A stretch of 64,000 bases of DNA, taken from NCBI RefSeq assembly GCF_001704415.2, contig NC_030817.1, forward strand, positions 49,957,550-50,021,549. Direction: 5' to 3'. Shown piece by piece: positions 36,639-48,109 of the stretch. Under the pieces are notes generated by a model. It ran no database searches. It had not been told where the DNA came from and saw only the letters and a list, made by a program, of their open reading frames with translations. Numbering within the stretch: position 1 is the stretch's first letter; every line of letters begins with the position of its first letter. The position numbers and the translations under genes were made by a program. This DNA is from Capra hircus. Its lineage: Eukaryota; Chordata; Mammalia; Artiodactyla; Bovidae.

Positions 36639-37005
36639 GTGTAGTCAATATTAATTCATTTTATTCTGAAATTAGAGCATTTCCAAAAAGCTTTTCAAAT
36701 TCATTTGAAAAATGTTTTTCTTTAAAAGGGAAATGTTCATGGATACAAATCCTCTGTTCCTGGAGTGATTTGTGAGGGATTCTGTGAGGTTTTGTGGAAC
36801 TGTTGATAACTAATTTGGTTGTCATCAGGATATTTACATTATGATGAACGCAGTATGTCCATGTGTGATCTCAGAATAAAATAGTTTTATTGATATATTC
36901 TTAATTTGTTAACATTTTTTGTCTCTGTATGTTACTCATTCTGTTTTCATTTTTCGTGCTTCTTATCTTCCTGTCTCCTTCTGCCAGAAACTATTCATGC
37001 TTCAA

Positions 37006-37132
37006 TTTTTTTTTAGTCACTCAGCTGGTCTCACTCTCTGCAACCCTACGGACCGTTGCCCACCAGGCTCCTCTGTCCATGAAATTCTCCAGGCAAGAAT
37101 GCTGGAGTGGGTAGCCATTCCCTTCTGCATCC
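37006..37132 (-). mobile_element. Bov-A SINE, - strand
   Basis: Antisense Bov-A: 'tagtcactcagctggtctcac', 'caccaggctcctctgtcc', 'gaatgctggagtgggtagcc'. Confidence 0.85.
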
Positions 37133-37394
37133 GCCTGCAAGGCAAGAGTCAAATGTCACTTCCTTTAAAAATCCTTTGCTTGATTTTTCCCTCATTTTTA
37201 TCTTTTCCATGGCATCCTTAAGAAAATGTGAAATTTCCGTTTAGTTTCAAGTCCGCTTCATCAGACTTCAAGTCATTTTAGTAAAGGGATTCCTTTTGAT
37301 TTTTCTGAAGCACCATCACAGAGCTTTGATTACACTTGTGTCAAAACCAAAAACCAAGGGGGTGGCGGGGGGGAGAAGACTGTACTTCTCATAA

Positions 37395-37490
37395 TAATGG
37401 TTATATAACAACTACAGTTTGTTAATCGCATACCTATGGGCCAGACATTATGAGAAGTGTTAATCATCTCATTTGTTAGTTATAGCAGCG
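37395..37490 (-). repeat. MIR fragment
   Basis: 'gttaatcgcatacctatggg' and 'gaagtgttaatcatctca' fit an antisense MIR 3' core. It is short and old. Confidence 0.5.
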
Positions 37491-38329
37491 TTGTTTCATG
37501 GGTTAAGAAGCAAACTTGAAAGTCAACCAGCAAACCTGCCTCAGCAACTAAGAGGAAATGAATTGAGAAGTAGAATTCAGCTGTCTCTGACGCCAGACTC
37601 TGTACTCTTAAAACATAATGTTATACTGCCGCTAGAATTTCTCAGCTTCAGATAAGAAGCTGAGAAAACCAAAGAAAACCACCCAAAGAACCTATCAGTT
37701 CACCTTATCATTTTCTTTTCTGATTTCATTTTCATTAGGGTCATTGGAATGTATCATTTAAATAAAATTAAATTTGAAGTGCAGTTTTCAGAAAATGTAG
37801 TCAGTAAACCTCCTTATAAATTAAACCTTGTGAAATCAAGGCTTATAAATTTGAATGTGTGTTCATTAGCTGTAGGGGGAAAAAAAACATTCAGGATTTT
37901 AGAGAGATTTGTTGTGTCTGCTAATGGGTTTTTAGGGGAGAATTTCTAGGTGAAGAGCAGCAATAGTTATGTTATAGTGTTGTATAAATCAAGCAGGACA
38001 GACTTACTAAAAATAGCTGTTTTAAATGATTTAATGGAAAGAAATCTTAAATTATTGTGGAGGTGAGGTTGAGTGGATGAGAAAATGAAGCACAACCTAA
38101 ATACTAAAATACTGACTGATATTAAAAAATGATTCACATTTACAATATGAAAGATGAAACTCATTGCTAAAACCTGCTTTTCTGTGCATTTTTTCTTCTT
38201 AAATTAAGACTTTTATTTCTTTGCTACTTTGATTTACATTGCTTTGGCTATATAAATGAAGTGGATGAATATGAATGAAAGGACTTCTTAAGTGAATGAA
38301 AGCCAGAGGCTTTTGTAGTAAAGTATACA

Positions 38330-39105
38330 ATGCAGATGACACCACCCTTATGGCAGAAAGTGAAGAGGAACTAAAAAGCCTCTTGATGAAAGTGAAAGAG
38401 GAAAGTGAAAAAGTTGGCTTAAAGCTCAATGTTCAGATCATGGCATCCGGTCCCATCACTTCATGGCAAATAGATGGGGAAACAGTGTCAGACTTTATCT
38501 TCTTGGGCTCCAAAATCACTGCAGATGGTGACTGCAGCCATGAAATTAAAAGACGCTTACTCCTTGGAAGAAAAGTTATGACCAACCTAGATAGCATATT
38601 GAAAAGCAGAGACATTACTTTGCCGACTAAGGTCCATCTAGTCAAGGCTATGGTTTTTCCAGTGGTCATGTATGGATGTGAGAGTTGGACTGTGAAGAAA
38701 GCTGAGCGCCGAAGAATTGATGCTTTTAAAGTGTGGTGTTTGAGAAGACTCTTAAGAATCCCTTGGACTGCAAGGAGATCCAACCAGTCCGTTCTAACGG
38801 AGATCAGTCCTGGGTGTTCTTTGGACTGAATGATGCTAAAGCTGAAACTCCAGTACTTTGGCCACCTCATGCGAAGAGTTGACTGACTGGAAAAGACGCT
38901 GATGCTGGGAGGGATTGGGGGCAGGAGGAGAACGGGGCGATCGAGGATGAGATGGCTGGATGGCATCACTGACTCAATGGACGTGAGTCTGAGTGAACTC
39001 TGGGAGTTGGTGATGGACAGGGAGGCCTGGCGTGCTGCAATTCATGGGGTCGCAAAGAGTCAGACACGACTGAGCGACTGAACTGAACTGAACTGAACTG
39101 ATATA
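38330..39105 (+). mobile_element. BovB 5'-truncated copy, + strand
   Basis: It starts just before the sequence for ADDTTLMAESEEELKSLLMK and runs to a long CTGAACT-type tail. A 177-codon frame (38296-38829) survives and includes MYGCESWTVKKAERRRIDAF. The few differences suggest a rather young copy. It lies tail-to-tail with the next element. Confidence 0.93.
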
Positions 39106-39111
39106 ATTATC

Positions 39112-39532
39112 ATGTTGTTGTTATTCAGTCCTGTCCTGAATTATGTCCTACTCTTTGTGACCCCATGGAGTGTAGCATGCCAGGCTTCCCTGTCCTTCAC
39201 CATCTCTCACAGTTTGCTCAAACTCTTGTCCATTGAGTTGGTGCTGCTATCCAGCTGCCTCTTCCTGTGTCACCCCTTCTCCTGCCCTCAGTCCTTCCCA
39301 GCATGAGAGTCTTTTCCACTGAGTCAGCTTTTTGCATCAGGTGGCCAAAGTATTGGAGCTTCAGCTTCAGCATCAGTCCTTCCAGTGAATATTCAGGGTT
39401 GATTTCATTTAGGATTGACTGGTTTGATCTCCTTGCTGTCCAAAGGACTGTCAAGAGTCTTCTCCAGCACCACAATTCAAAAGCATCTGTTCTTCAATAC
39501 TCAGCCTTCTTTATGGTTCAAGTCTCACACCC

Positions 39533-39533
<1 letters not shown>
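39112..39533 (-). mobile_element. Older BovB 3'-end piece, - strand
   Basis: Antisense BovB 3' region from 'gttgttgttattcagtcc' to 'tctcacacccat'. It is visibly more diverged than its neighbour (for example 'ccatctctcacagtttgctc'). Its 5' limit on the - strand is the same gtcatgtatggatgtgag point at which 552 and 30716 start. It is followed directly by the CTG tract. Confidence 0.9.

Positions 39534-39599
<66 letters not shown>
39534..39599 (+). repeat. (TGC)22 microsatellite
   Basis: An uninterrupted 66-bp run of TGC, i.e. CTG on the TCF12 sense strand and CAG on the other. It is the expanded 3' tail of the adjacent - strand BOV-A2. Frames through it read as poly-Cys, poly-Ala or poly-Gln and are not genes. 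A pure run of this length is likely to vary in length between animals. Confidence 0.97.
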
Positions 39600-39862
39600 G
39601 TCACTTCAGTCGTGTCCGACTCTGTCTGACCCCATAGACAGCAGCCTACCAGGCTTCCCCATCCCTGGGATTCTCCAGGCAAGAACACTGGAGTGGGTTG
39701 CCATTTCCTTCTCCAGTGCATGAAAGTGAAAAGTGAAAGTGGAGTCGCTCAGTTGTGCCTGACTCTTAGCAAACCTGTGGACTGCAGCCCACCAGGCTCC
39801 TCCGTCCATGGTATTTTCCAGGCAAGAGTACTGGAGTGGGGTGCCATTGCATTCTCCTAGAG
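39600..39862 (-). mobile_element. BOV-A2 dimeric SINE
   Basis: Two antisense Bov-A monomers with the linker 'gtgaaaagtgaaagtgga' near 39727. The 3' tail is the TGC tract at its left. Confidence 0.93.
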
Positions 39863-40099
39863 ACTGATAAAAACTTTCTTTTTAATTTCCTGAAATTAAT
39901 TATTTGGGATATTGTTACAGAGTTCAATAACTTTGAATCCCAAGATGAGTCCTTTTCAATCCTTTTAAAACCGTTTTCATTTCTTCTGATTAGATAGACA
40001 GTCTCTTATTTGCTACTAACATTTCTACCGATTCTCTAACTCTTGAGTTTGCCTTTTAAAGGAAGAGAATTAGTGTTTGGTGGTTTGGGGTTTTTCTTT

Positions 40100-40440
40100 T
40101 TTAGGGGTGGATATTTACCCGGGAGTGGAATTGCTGGGTCATGTGGTAGTTTTATGATGAAGTGTCAGGTCACCTTCTGACATGTGTGAAGTGATACCTC
40201 ATTGTGATTTTTATTTGTGTTTCGCTAATGACATTGAGCCATCTTTTCATGGGCCTGTTGGCCATCTACATATCCTCTTTGGGAAAATGTCTCTTTCAGT
40301 TCTTCTGTCCATTTTTAAATCAGGTTGTTTGGGTTTTTTTGTTGTTGACTTATATGAGCTGTTTATATATCTTGGATATTAACCTCTTATTGATCATATC
40401 ATTTGCAAATATTTTCTCCCATTCAGTAGGTTGTCTTTAT
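40100..40440 (-). mobile_element. L1 fragment, inverted 5' part
   Basis: Antisense L1 ORF2 sequence: 'ggagtggaattgctgggtca', 'gtgaagtgatacctcattg', 'gcaaatattttctcccattc'. At about 40440 the orientation flips to + strand L1, as expected for twin-primed 5' inversion. Confidence 0.85.
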
Positions 40441-40574
40441 GTTCATAGCAGGGTTATTTACAGTTAACAAGATACAGAAGCAATTTCTGTATCCATCAAC
40501 AGATGAAAGGATAAAGAAGCTATGATGTGTGTATGTGTATGTATATATATATATAGAGAGAGAGATGTACATGT
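40441..40574 (+). mobile_element. L1, + oriented section with simple repeat
   Basis: 'catagcagggttatttacag' and 'tatccatcaacagatgaaagg' are + strand L1. They run into TG/TA/GA simple sequence at 40527-40566 that precedes a BovB insertion. Confidence 0.75.
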
Positions 40575-41354
40575 ATAACCTCAGATATGCAGGTGATACC
40601 ACCCTTATGGCAGAAAGTGAAGAAGAACTAAAAAGCCTCTTGATGAAAGTGAAAGATAAGAGTGAAAAAGTTGGCTTAAAGCTCAACATTCAGAAAACGA
40701 AGATCATGGCATCTGGTCCCATCATTTCATGGGAAATAGATCAGGAAACAGTGGAAACAGTGTCAGACTTTATTTTGGGGGGCTCCAGAATCACTGCAGA
40801 TGGTGACTGCAGCCATGAAATTAAAAGACGCTTACTCCTTGGAAGGAAAGTTATGACGACAGCATATTAAAAAGCAAAGACATTAACTACTTTGTCAACA
40901 AAGGTCCATCTGGTCAAGGCTATGGTTTTTCCAGTGGTCATGTATGTGAGAGTTGGACTATAAAGAAAGCTAAGCGCTGAAGAATTGATGGTTTTGAATT
41001 GTGGTGTTGGAAAAGACTCTTGAGAATCCCTTGGACTGCAAGGAGGTCCAGCCAGTCCATCCTAAAGGAGATCAGTCCTGGGTGTTCATTGGAAGGACTG
41101 ATGTTGAAGCCTAAACTCCAATACTTTGGCTACCTGATGTGAAGAGCTGACTCATTTGAAAAGACTCTGATGCTGGGAAGGATTGAGGGCAGGAGGAGAA
41201 GGGGTTGACAGAGCATGAGATGGTCAGATGGCATCACCAACTCAATGGACATGGGTTTGGGTTGACTCTGGGAGTTGGTGATGGACAGGGAGGCCTGGCG
41301 TGCTGCAGTTCATGGGGTCACTAAGAGTCAGACACGACTGAGCAACTGAACTGA
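40575..41354 (+). mobile_element. BovB 5'-truncated copy within L1
   Basis: It starts at 'ataacctcagatatgcagg', just before the YADD box (here YAGDTT), and ends in the CTGAACTGAT tail. A small deletion at 40856 ('ttatgacgacagc') and a gap in 'catgtatgtgagag' break the frame. L1 sequence resumes directly after it. Confidence 0.92.
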
Positions 41355-41510
41355 TATGAATATATCTCAAGGGAATACTAATCAGCCATAAAAAAGAATA
41401 ACATACATGAATGACTTGGAGGATATTACGTCAATTGAAAGAAGTCAGAGAAAGATAAATAACTGTATGATATAACTTATGTGTGGAATCTAAAAACTTC
41501 TTAGTTGTTC
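41355..41510 (+). mobile_element. L1, continuation after BovB
   Basis: 'ctaatcagccataaaaaag', 'atgaatgacttggaggatat' and 'cttatgtgtggaatctaaaaa' continue the L1 3' region. Confidence 0.85.
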
Positions 41511-41554
41511 AGGCAGCTTTGCTAGATAGACTTCTCAAGTTTGTTCCTTTACTC

Positions 41555-41650
41555 ATAAAATAGCACTGCTGTAAGTAATGAATGAAATGATTAATGTAAA
41601 CCCTTTTTATAACATCTGGCCCATAGGTATGTACTGAACAAATTATAATG
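41555..41650 (+). repeat. Possible MIR 3' core
   Basis: 'aatgattaatgtaaaccc', 'catctggcccataggtatgtactg' resemble the end of MIR. Its position between L1 parts is unexpected for an old SINE, so the call is weak. Confidence 0.4.
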
Positions 41651-41654
41651 ACCA

Positions 41655-41865
41655 TAACAAAAAAGAAATAGAGTCACAATAAACAGACTAGTGGTTACCA
41701 GTGGGGAGGAGAAATGGGGAGGGACATTATAAATTAGGGGATTAGGGGTACAAACTATATGTATGAGACAAACTTCGAGGATATATTGTACAACAGAGAA
41801 TATGGCCAGTGCTTTATAATAACTATAAATGGAGTATGACCTTTAAAAATTGTGAATCACTTTAG
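41655..41865 (+). mobile_element. L1 3' region
   Basis: 'aacagactagtggttaccag', 'ggggaggagaaatggggag' and 'tacaacagagaatatggcca' are characteristic of the L1 3' end. Confidence 0.82.
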
Positions 41866-42659
41866 AAATTTTTGGTCCACTTAGGTTTTGGGCTCTCTTC
41901 ACAGGGCTTCCCACACTGATTTAAACAAAGTAGGGAACTTCTACCAAGTTTGAGAGGTTTTTGTGAAATGCTGATTGAATGAATGTGAGAATAGACTAAT
42001 CAGTAATAAAATAGTTCTTTGGTCACCCCCAGTGAAGGTAAAAGAATAAATACAGAGGACTCTTCCTGGAGGTGCCCCAAAGGGAGAGGTCTCCCTGTCT
42101 ATTCTTCACTGTCACTAAGGGTGATAAATGAATAGGCTTATAAGGATCTCCCTGTTGTATTGTTTTGATCACTATTGCCATTTCTCAGAAGAGCCATCTG
42201 AAACACCAATTTTTGTTTGTTTAGAGATTTTTAAAAATAAGTTCTTTCCTGAGTATTAGAATATCTAATTCTGATAAATTAATTTGAACAAGGTATTATT
42301 TTTTAGAAAGGACGTTCGTGGCTATAGCTTCATTGTTCATGAGACGATTGCTTATAGACTACAGAGGGATTCTTTAAAGCTGTATATAACTAATTAGGTT
42401 GTCTTCAATAGATTGTCATTATATTTAGTTTAGCTTCAGATGTAAGCCAGTTAATAAGTCCTTTTTCTTTCCAACTAATGATAGATATGTATGATCTAAT
42501 TTTCTTGACTGTAACTGTATACCTGTAAACATGTATTTTTGCTCCTTCTGTGCTAGTCAGATCGCAAGAGTTGAGTAGCTTCATTAAGCTATCAGGTTAA
42601 AATCAAAATCATATTTAACTTCTATTGTTTCTGCATTTGACAAAAAGGAGGTCATGTTT

Positions 42660-42760
42660 CATTAAGAACCTTCAGTGTGTCTGAGACATCATGCAGAGTG
42701 CTTTAACTTATTAGTTCATTTAATATTCATAACCCTTGGAAGTGCTTTTTTTGTTATTTT
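42660..42760 (-). repeat. MIR fragment
   Basis: 'gcagagtgctttaacttatta', 'aatattcataacccttgg' give the antisense MIR pattern. Confidence 0.55.
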
Positions 42761-42784
42761 TAAATCTTTGATACTCAGTGTGTT

Positions 42785-43585
42785 TAATAACAGCTTTGTT
42801 GAGATATTATCCAGATACTATACTCTTTTAAAGTATACAACTTAATGTTTTTTAGTGTATTCTTAGAGTTGTGCAGCCATCACCACTATTTTAGAACATT
42901 TTTATCACTCTCTGAAGAAACCCAGTGCCTATTAGAAGTCAGTTCTCATTCTCCCTCTACCTGCCCCCTAGCAACCACTCATCTACTTTCTGTCAGTATG
43001 GATTTGTCTGTTGTGTACATTGCATATAAATAGAATCATCCAGTATGTGGTCTTTGGACTCTTTTTTTCAATTAGTATACTTTCAAGGTTCATCTGTGTT
43101 TAGCATGTATCAGTACTTCATCTCTTTTTATGCTGAATAATATTCCATTGGATGGATGTACCACATTTATTTATCCACTCATCAGTTGATATTTGAATTG
43201 TTTCTACTCCTGCTACTGTGAATAATACTGCCGTGAACATTGGTGTACAGGTTTTTGTATGGATATTTTCAGTTTTCTTAAGTTTATATGTAGGGGTAGA
43301 TTTGCTGAGTAATACAGCTCTATGTTTAACCATTTGGTGAACTGCCAGACTCTTTTCTGAAGTGACTCTGCACCATTTTACAATATGACTAGCAATTTAT
43401 GAGAATTCAATTTCTTCACATCCTTGCCAACATTAGTCTGTCCTTTTTACTTTAGCCACACTTGTGGGTGAGAAAACCTCACTGAGGTTTTGATTTTCAT
43501 TTCCCTAATGACTCATAATATTAAGCATCATTTCATGTGCTTCTTGGCTACTTGTATATCTTCTTTGGAGAAATGTCTGTTTGAT
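42785..43585 (-). mobile_element. Old L1 fragment, - strand
   Basis: An 800-bp antisense L1 3' region: 'aatagaatcatccagtatgtgg', 'gctgaataatattccattgg', 'actgccagactcttttctg', 'cttcacatccttgccaaca', 'cttctttggagaaatgtctg'. No intact frame. Confidence 0.88.
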
Positions 43586-43589
43586 ATTC

Positions 43590-43720
43590 CATACTTTAAT
43601 CTCTGAAATGAAGATAGTAATTCTGGCCTTGCTCTATCCTTAAGGATGATGTAATGAGAGGATGTATCTAATGTCCATCACAGGGTTTGATCCTTAAAAG
43701 ACATTTATTAAATGTTCATT
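43590..43720 (+). repeat. MIR SINE
   Basis: 'atctctgaaatgaagatagtaat' through 'catcacagggtttgatcct' and 'acatttattaaatg' fit the MIR 3' half. Confidence 0.6.
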
Positions 43721-44273
43721 TCTTCTTTCCCATTTTATCTCCAGTTCCACAGTGAAGAAACTGGGGCTTAGAGAAAGGGGGAAAGAGGGAGAGAGAGCAT
43801 GTGACTGATTCAGCCACAGGATCAAGTAATCCTCCGGAGTTCATTTGATACTTTGTTGGCAAATGCTAGTTTCAAATCTAGCATTGAGTCCTAGTAGATT
43901 CAACACTATTCCTTGCAAGAGTTTTTCCTTTTTGCCTTCGCAGAGAAACCTGGACTATGAAATGCCTACTATGAGTCAGCAAACTTAGTTACATGATATT
44001 GTATTTTATATCTTTAGTATAAAAACAAATGTAGTTGATTTTTAAACTTTTCAAGGAATTTAATTGGCTCCTCAGTTAAGTTCTTTGGATCAGTAAATAC
44101 AAGATAATAGAAGTCAAGTAAATAAGAGACTCTCATACACTTTCGCCTCTCTAGTATAAAATGTCTCTGGTAGATGAAAGGCTCAATTTTGCAAGAATGT
44201 GGATGTGTGACCGACCACCAAATGATATTTCAGCTAAAACAATTGAGGAGCTCTGGTTTCCAGATGATGTGCT

Positions 44274-44483
44274 GTGCTGCACTCAATCGTGTCTGACTCT
44301 TTGCGACCCCATGGACTGTGGCCTGGCAGGCTCTGTCAATGGAATTTTCCAGGCAAGAATGTTAGAGCAGGTTGCCATTTACTATTCTAAGGGATCTGCC
44401 TGACCCAGGGAGCAAACCTTTGTCTCTTGTGTCTCCTGCACTGGCAGGAGGACTCTTTACCACTGTGCTGCCTGGCAAGCCAT
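44274..44483 (-). mobile_element. Bov-tA SINE, - strand, old
   Basis: An antisense Bov-tA with many changes in the head. The flanks 'cagatgatgtgct' and 'tggatgatggtgct' look like a decayed target-site duplication. Confidence 0.85.
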
Positions 44484-44984
44484 TCTGGATGATGGTGCTA
44501 CCTTAAAGCTAGCTTGTTTTTATATGTAGTTTACAGTAAGCAGGACAGTTGACATTTTATTGACCATTTTGGTTTTTTGTGGACTCTAGAGAAACAACAT
44601 TAATCAGTTGAATGCAGAAGACGATTTTTTTTTTTTAAATTTTGCACAAATCTAGAGAAAGGGGAGAAATATTTCTAGACAGAAGCAGAAACCTTTACTC
44701 TTTAGGGTAGATTTTCTTGATTCAGGTTCTCTAGGATGTATTATTAGGGGGCCAGTTGAGAAATACATTGACCAGTATCTGTAGTTAATGGTTATTATAA
44801 GGGAGCCTTCCATTTTCTTGTGAATTATTATTTTTTAAGCAAACAGAATTTAGATCACTACTGTTGGTGAATTAAGACTAGAACATTAAAGAGATTAACT
44901 TTTTCCTGATTTTGATATTTTCTGATTGTTGTTTTTATTATCAGTTATTAAATAGTAGCAGAAAAGAAAACCAGACTGCTTGTT

Positions 44985-45215
44985 CTGTGTTAAGCTTGTT
45001 GCTGATAAGCACTGCATGCATTAACTCATTACATTTTCACAACAACCTCTAAGGTGTAGGTATTGCCTCTATTATTAGTCATCTTTTTCAAATCAAGAAA
45101 TTGAGGTTCAGCGAGTTAGGTAACTCATCCAAAAGTCACAAAATTAATAAGTCATGGAACTGGCATTTAAACCAAATACTGTCTGATTCCAAAACTGCTC
45201 TCTGAACCTTTTTCT
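44985..45215 (-). repeat. MIR SINE, nearly full
   Basis: A clear antisense MIR: 'gcattaactcattacattttc', 'acaacaacctctaaggt', 'aagaaattgaggttcagcga', 'aataagtcatggaactggc'. Confidence 0.8.
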
Positions 45216-47329
45216 TTAATGCCTTTAAATACAGTTTTGTATTCATGGTAGTTAAAAGGTGAAAGTGCAGCTTGCTACTTTGCTTTGCAAAGTATTTTTA
45301 GAAATGCTTTTAGTTACATGTTTCCTGAGTTAGGGGGAAAGGTTCAAACATAGGTGCTTTCACTTAGGATTGAACTTTGAAATCAACAAAGAGAGCAAAT
45401 GTGTTTTCTTGGCCACCCAAGGTATGTCTGGTGGCAGCGACTTTGAATACCATTCAGTCCCTCCTCATTTTCTGAGATGTCACCACTCTTTCCTTTGTGG
45501 GTTCTTTCCTGTATATCATGATACAATCTTGACATTGTATTCTGTTCAGGGAACAAGATAACTTCAATTCAAATATTGATTTTACTCATACTTCTGAAAG
45601 CCAAAGGAATAATTGTCTTTTGTATTTCGGTAAGAGTGACTTCACATCACCCATTTAAAATGACTACTTTTCCATTTAAACATTAAGCATGTTTTATTAG
45701 GCTTATCTGCTAGATTTTGGGAGGTAGGACACCTGATCTCTGTTCATCCTTACCTGGTACTCTGAAAACTACTGGGTAGAGGCTTTGTCGGGCCACAAAG
45801 GGAGTCATACATTAGGAGGAATTCCAAGGTCCTCTGTAATCTAGACAGTCTTCAAATTAGTAAATGGAAGTAATTGGTGTTATCTGACCTGATGTAGACT
45901 ACACAACTAATTAGTAAGAATACGAACTAGAATTCTAGTCTTCTTACTTGAATCTTGCATCTTCTTCTAGTCTAAGATATCTTCATTTAGAAAGAAGCCA
46001 GGCTTGCTTTCTAAAGTGAATCGTATGTGATAAGCTATCAGTGAGATTATCTCGCCAGTTACCTCTCTATGGAGTAATAATTCCTTTGACTAATCACAAG
46101 ATTTATTTCCCAAAGGAACTGACCTCTGTTCTAGTAAGTGTATTTTTGTAAAACGTGTATTCATTCTTTTAGGCTGTAGAAGATATAATCACTTTTGGCC
46201 TTATGTGGGTAAAGCATGATACTCATATTTGTAAGTAAGTAAACACCCATGTAAACACCCATTCTGGAATCCAAGTATGAAATCTAGTCTTCTTATATTT
46301 TTTTATGATAGACAAAATGATAATATTAGCATCAAAAATTAATTACCCAAACCAACTTTTAGTGTTATCAGAGGTCAGTTTAGACTCTCTGAGTTGCCTT
46401 GCACTGGTTTCCATGTGAACCCTGACTCTAGTGATTGATGTTCCTAATGGGATATAAGGATCTATAAGGTCCCCAGCTGCCCAGTGAATTATCAAATAAA
46501 GCTGCTTTTTAAAAACAGATTTACACCCAGCCTTGTTCCAGTAAGGATTTGACTTGACTGGTTTCCTTTTTATAACAAAACATATTCCCCCCCCCTTTTT
46601 TTTTTTAAATTAGATCCTCTCTGCATGGTATGTGGTTAATCAGTTACGCACAATACTCAGTTTTCAAGGATATCCCAGCCTACAACCTCTCTGAAAAATG
46701 AGCCAACAGGAGCTCTGTGAATGCGACCTAACAGAGCATGGCACTGTGCCTTGGTGGCATTCTAGCAATGTTTGCTGTAAATTGTTCTATTTATCTTCTC
46801 CTATAATTATGCACTGTACAGAGACACCCCTCAAGCACTGGGAAAATGTGAGGAAAATAAAGCCAATGAAATACATGTAAGTTTTATTCATGGTCACCTA
46901 ATTTTTATTTGCATTTCAGTTTTAGTTGGGTTAGTTTAGAAAGATGGAGTACCTTTTTATCCTTCATACACAATTAGCAACTTCCCTTTTTATTTTCATT
47001 CTCCTTTATCTCTTCAGGCTTATTGTTTAACAATTGCTTTGTGTAAGATAGGAGACTTACATGCCAACTTTGATGTGAGAGAATGGATCGTGTTGCCATT
47101 GATCTGTCTGAACAGAACAGCCATCTTCTAATAGGAAGAAGTTTCTAGCTTCAGGTTGTTTTAGCCCTGCATGCCTTGCGTAGCCTGCCGTGTAAAGTCA
47201 GTTGCTTCACTCCAAACAGCACTGTATTAATATGCACAACATGACCATTTTCAGTAGAAGGTTATTAGAATGCTAGTTTGTATCCTCTAGTGAATGAAAT
47301 GATGTGTGATTATGAAGTCATCAGGCATG

Positions 47330-47530
47330 GACCAGTAAGGCTCCAGAGAGCCTGCCCCCTCCGAGGTCCTCGGGGGGCCATTGATTGGTGGCCATGTGTT
47401 TGTGCCCGATAGACTGTGAAATGGTGTGTTGCTACACGGCTGTGTTGCACCTGCGCCCCACTGAGGTGATTGATTGGTTTGGTCATGTGGAATGTTCCCA
47501 TCTGGTCTGCAGTAATGTGGTGTGTGTTTT
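47330..47530. promoter_or_regulatory. GC-richer intronic patch with E-box and CCAAT-like sites
   Basis: This 200-bp patch is visibly richer in G/C than the flanking intron and holds no repeat I recognise. It has an E-box CACCTG at 47448-47453, further CATGTG E-boxes, and two ATTGG (inverted CCAAT) motifs in GATTGGTGG and GATTGGTTTGG. Regulatory function is inferred only from composition and motifs. Antisense open frames of 89 and 103 codons pass through it without recognisable protein features. Confidence 0.3.
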
Positions 47531-48109
47531 TTTTTTTTTTCATCTGTGAATAGCAAGTGCTGGCTGGATAGTTACAGCAAACAGTTTCAGAGGCTAAATA
47601 ATCCTTTTCCTCTAAGAACAAATTGGGATTTGAAGGAGTATGTTTTTGCTCGCCTTGTTTTTATGAAGGTAGTCATTCTCTTTCAGGTTCCTACCGCTTC
47701 TCTCTAGGATGTTATACTCCTTTCTCTTTGACGTGTTTTCACCTCTACCCTTCATAGTAGATTTAAGTGTACTTTGTATATTTCTAATTTGTGCAAATCT
47801 AAAGCAAAATCTGCTCTTTTTTGCTGTTTGTTGTTCTAACATTGCCACTTGAGGTGGTTTGCGGTTTTTAAAAAGATGGTTTCTATGATCATAATTGGAT
47901 TATCAAAGTACTGATGTATTTTTAAGCCTTCATTTAACCTCACAAAAGTAGTGGTTTATTTATTGAAAACTACTGATGTTGCAGTTTAAATGTCAAGAAA
48001 TTATTTATTACGTTCTTTTTAAAAAAGATTCTATAGTTATATTGGGCGGTCTTGTTTGATATTTCTTAATCTTAGTCCTTTTTCATAATTGATCTATTCA
48101 TTCCACCTA

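Noticed and set aside
39267..39723. Frames with poly-Cys, poly-Ala and poly-Gln runs
   Set aside because: They are translations of the (TGC)22 microsatellite and flanking SINE/LINE DNA.
47310..47621. 103-codon - strand frame over the GC-richer patch
   Set aside because: It has no domain or recognisable family, and an overlapping 89-codon frame exists in another phase, pointing to low stop density only.
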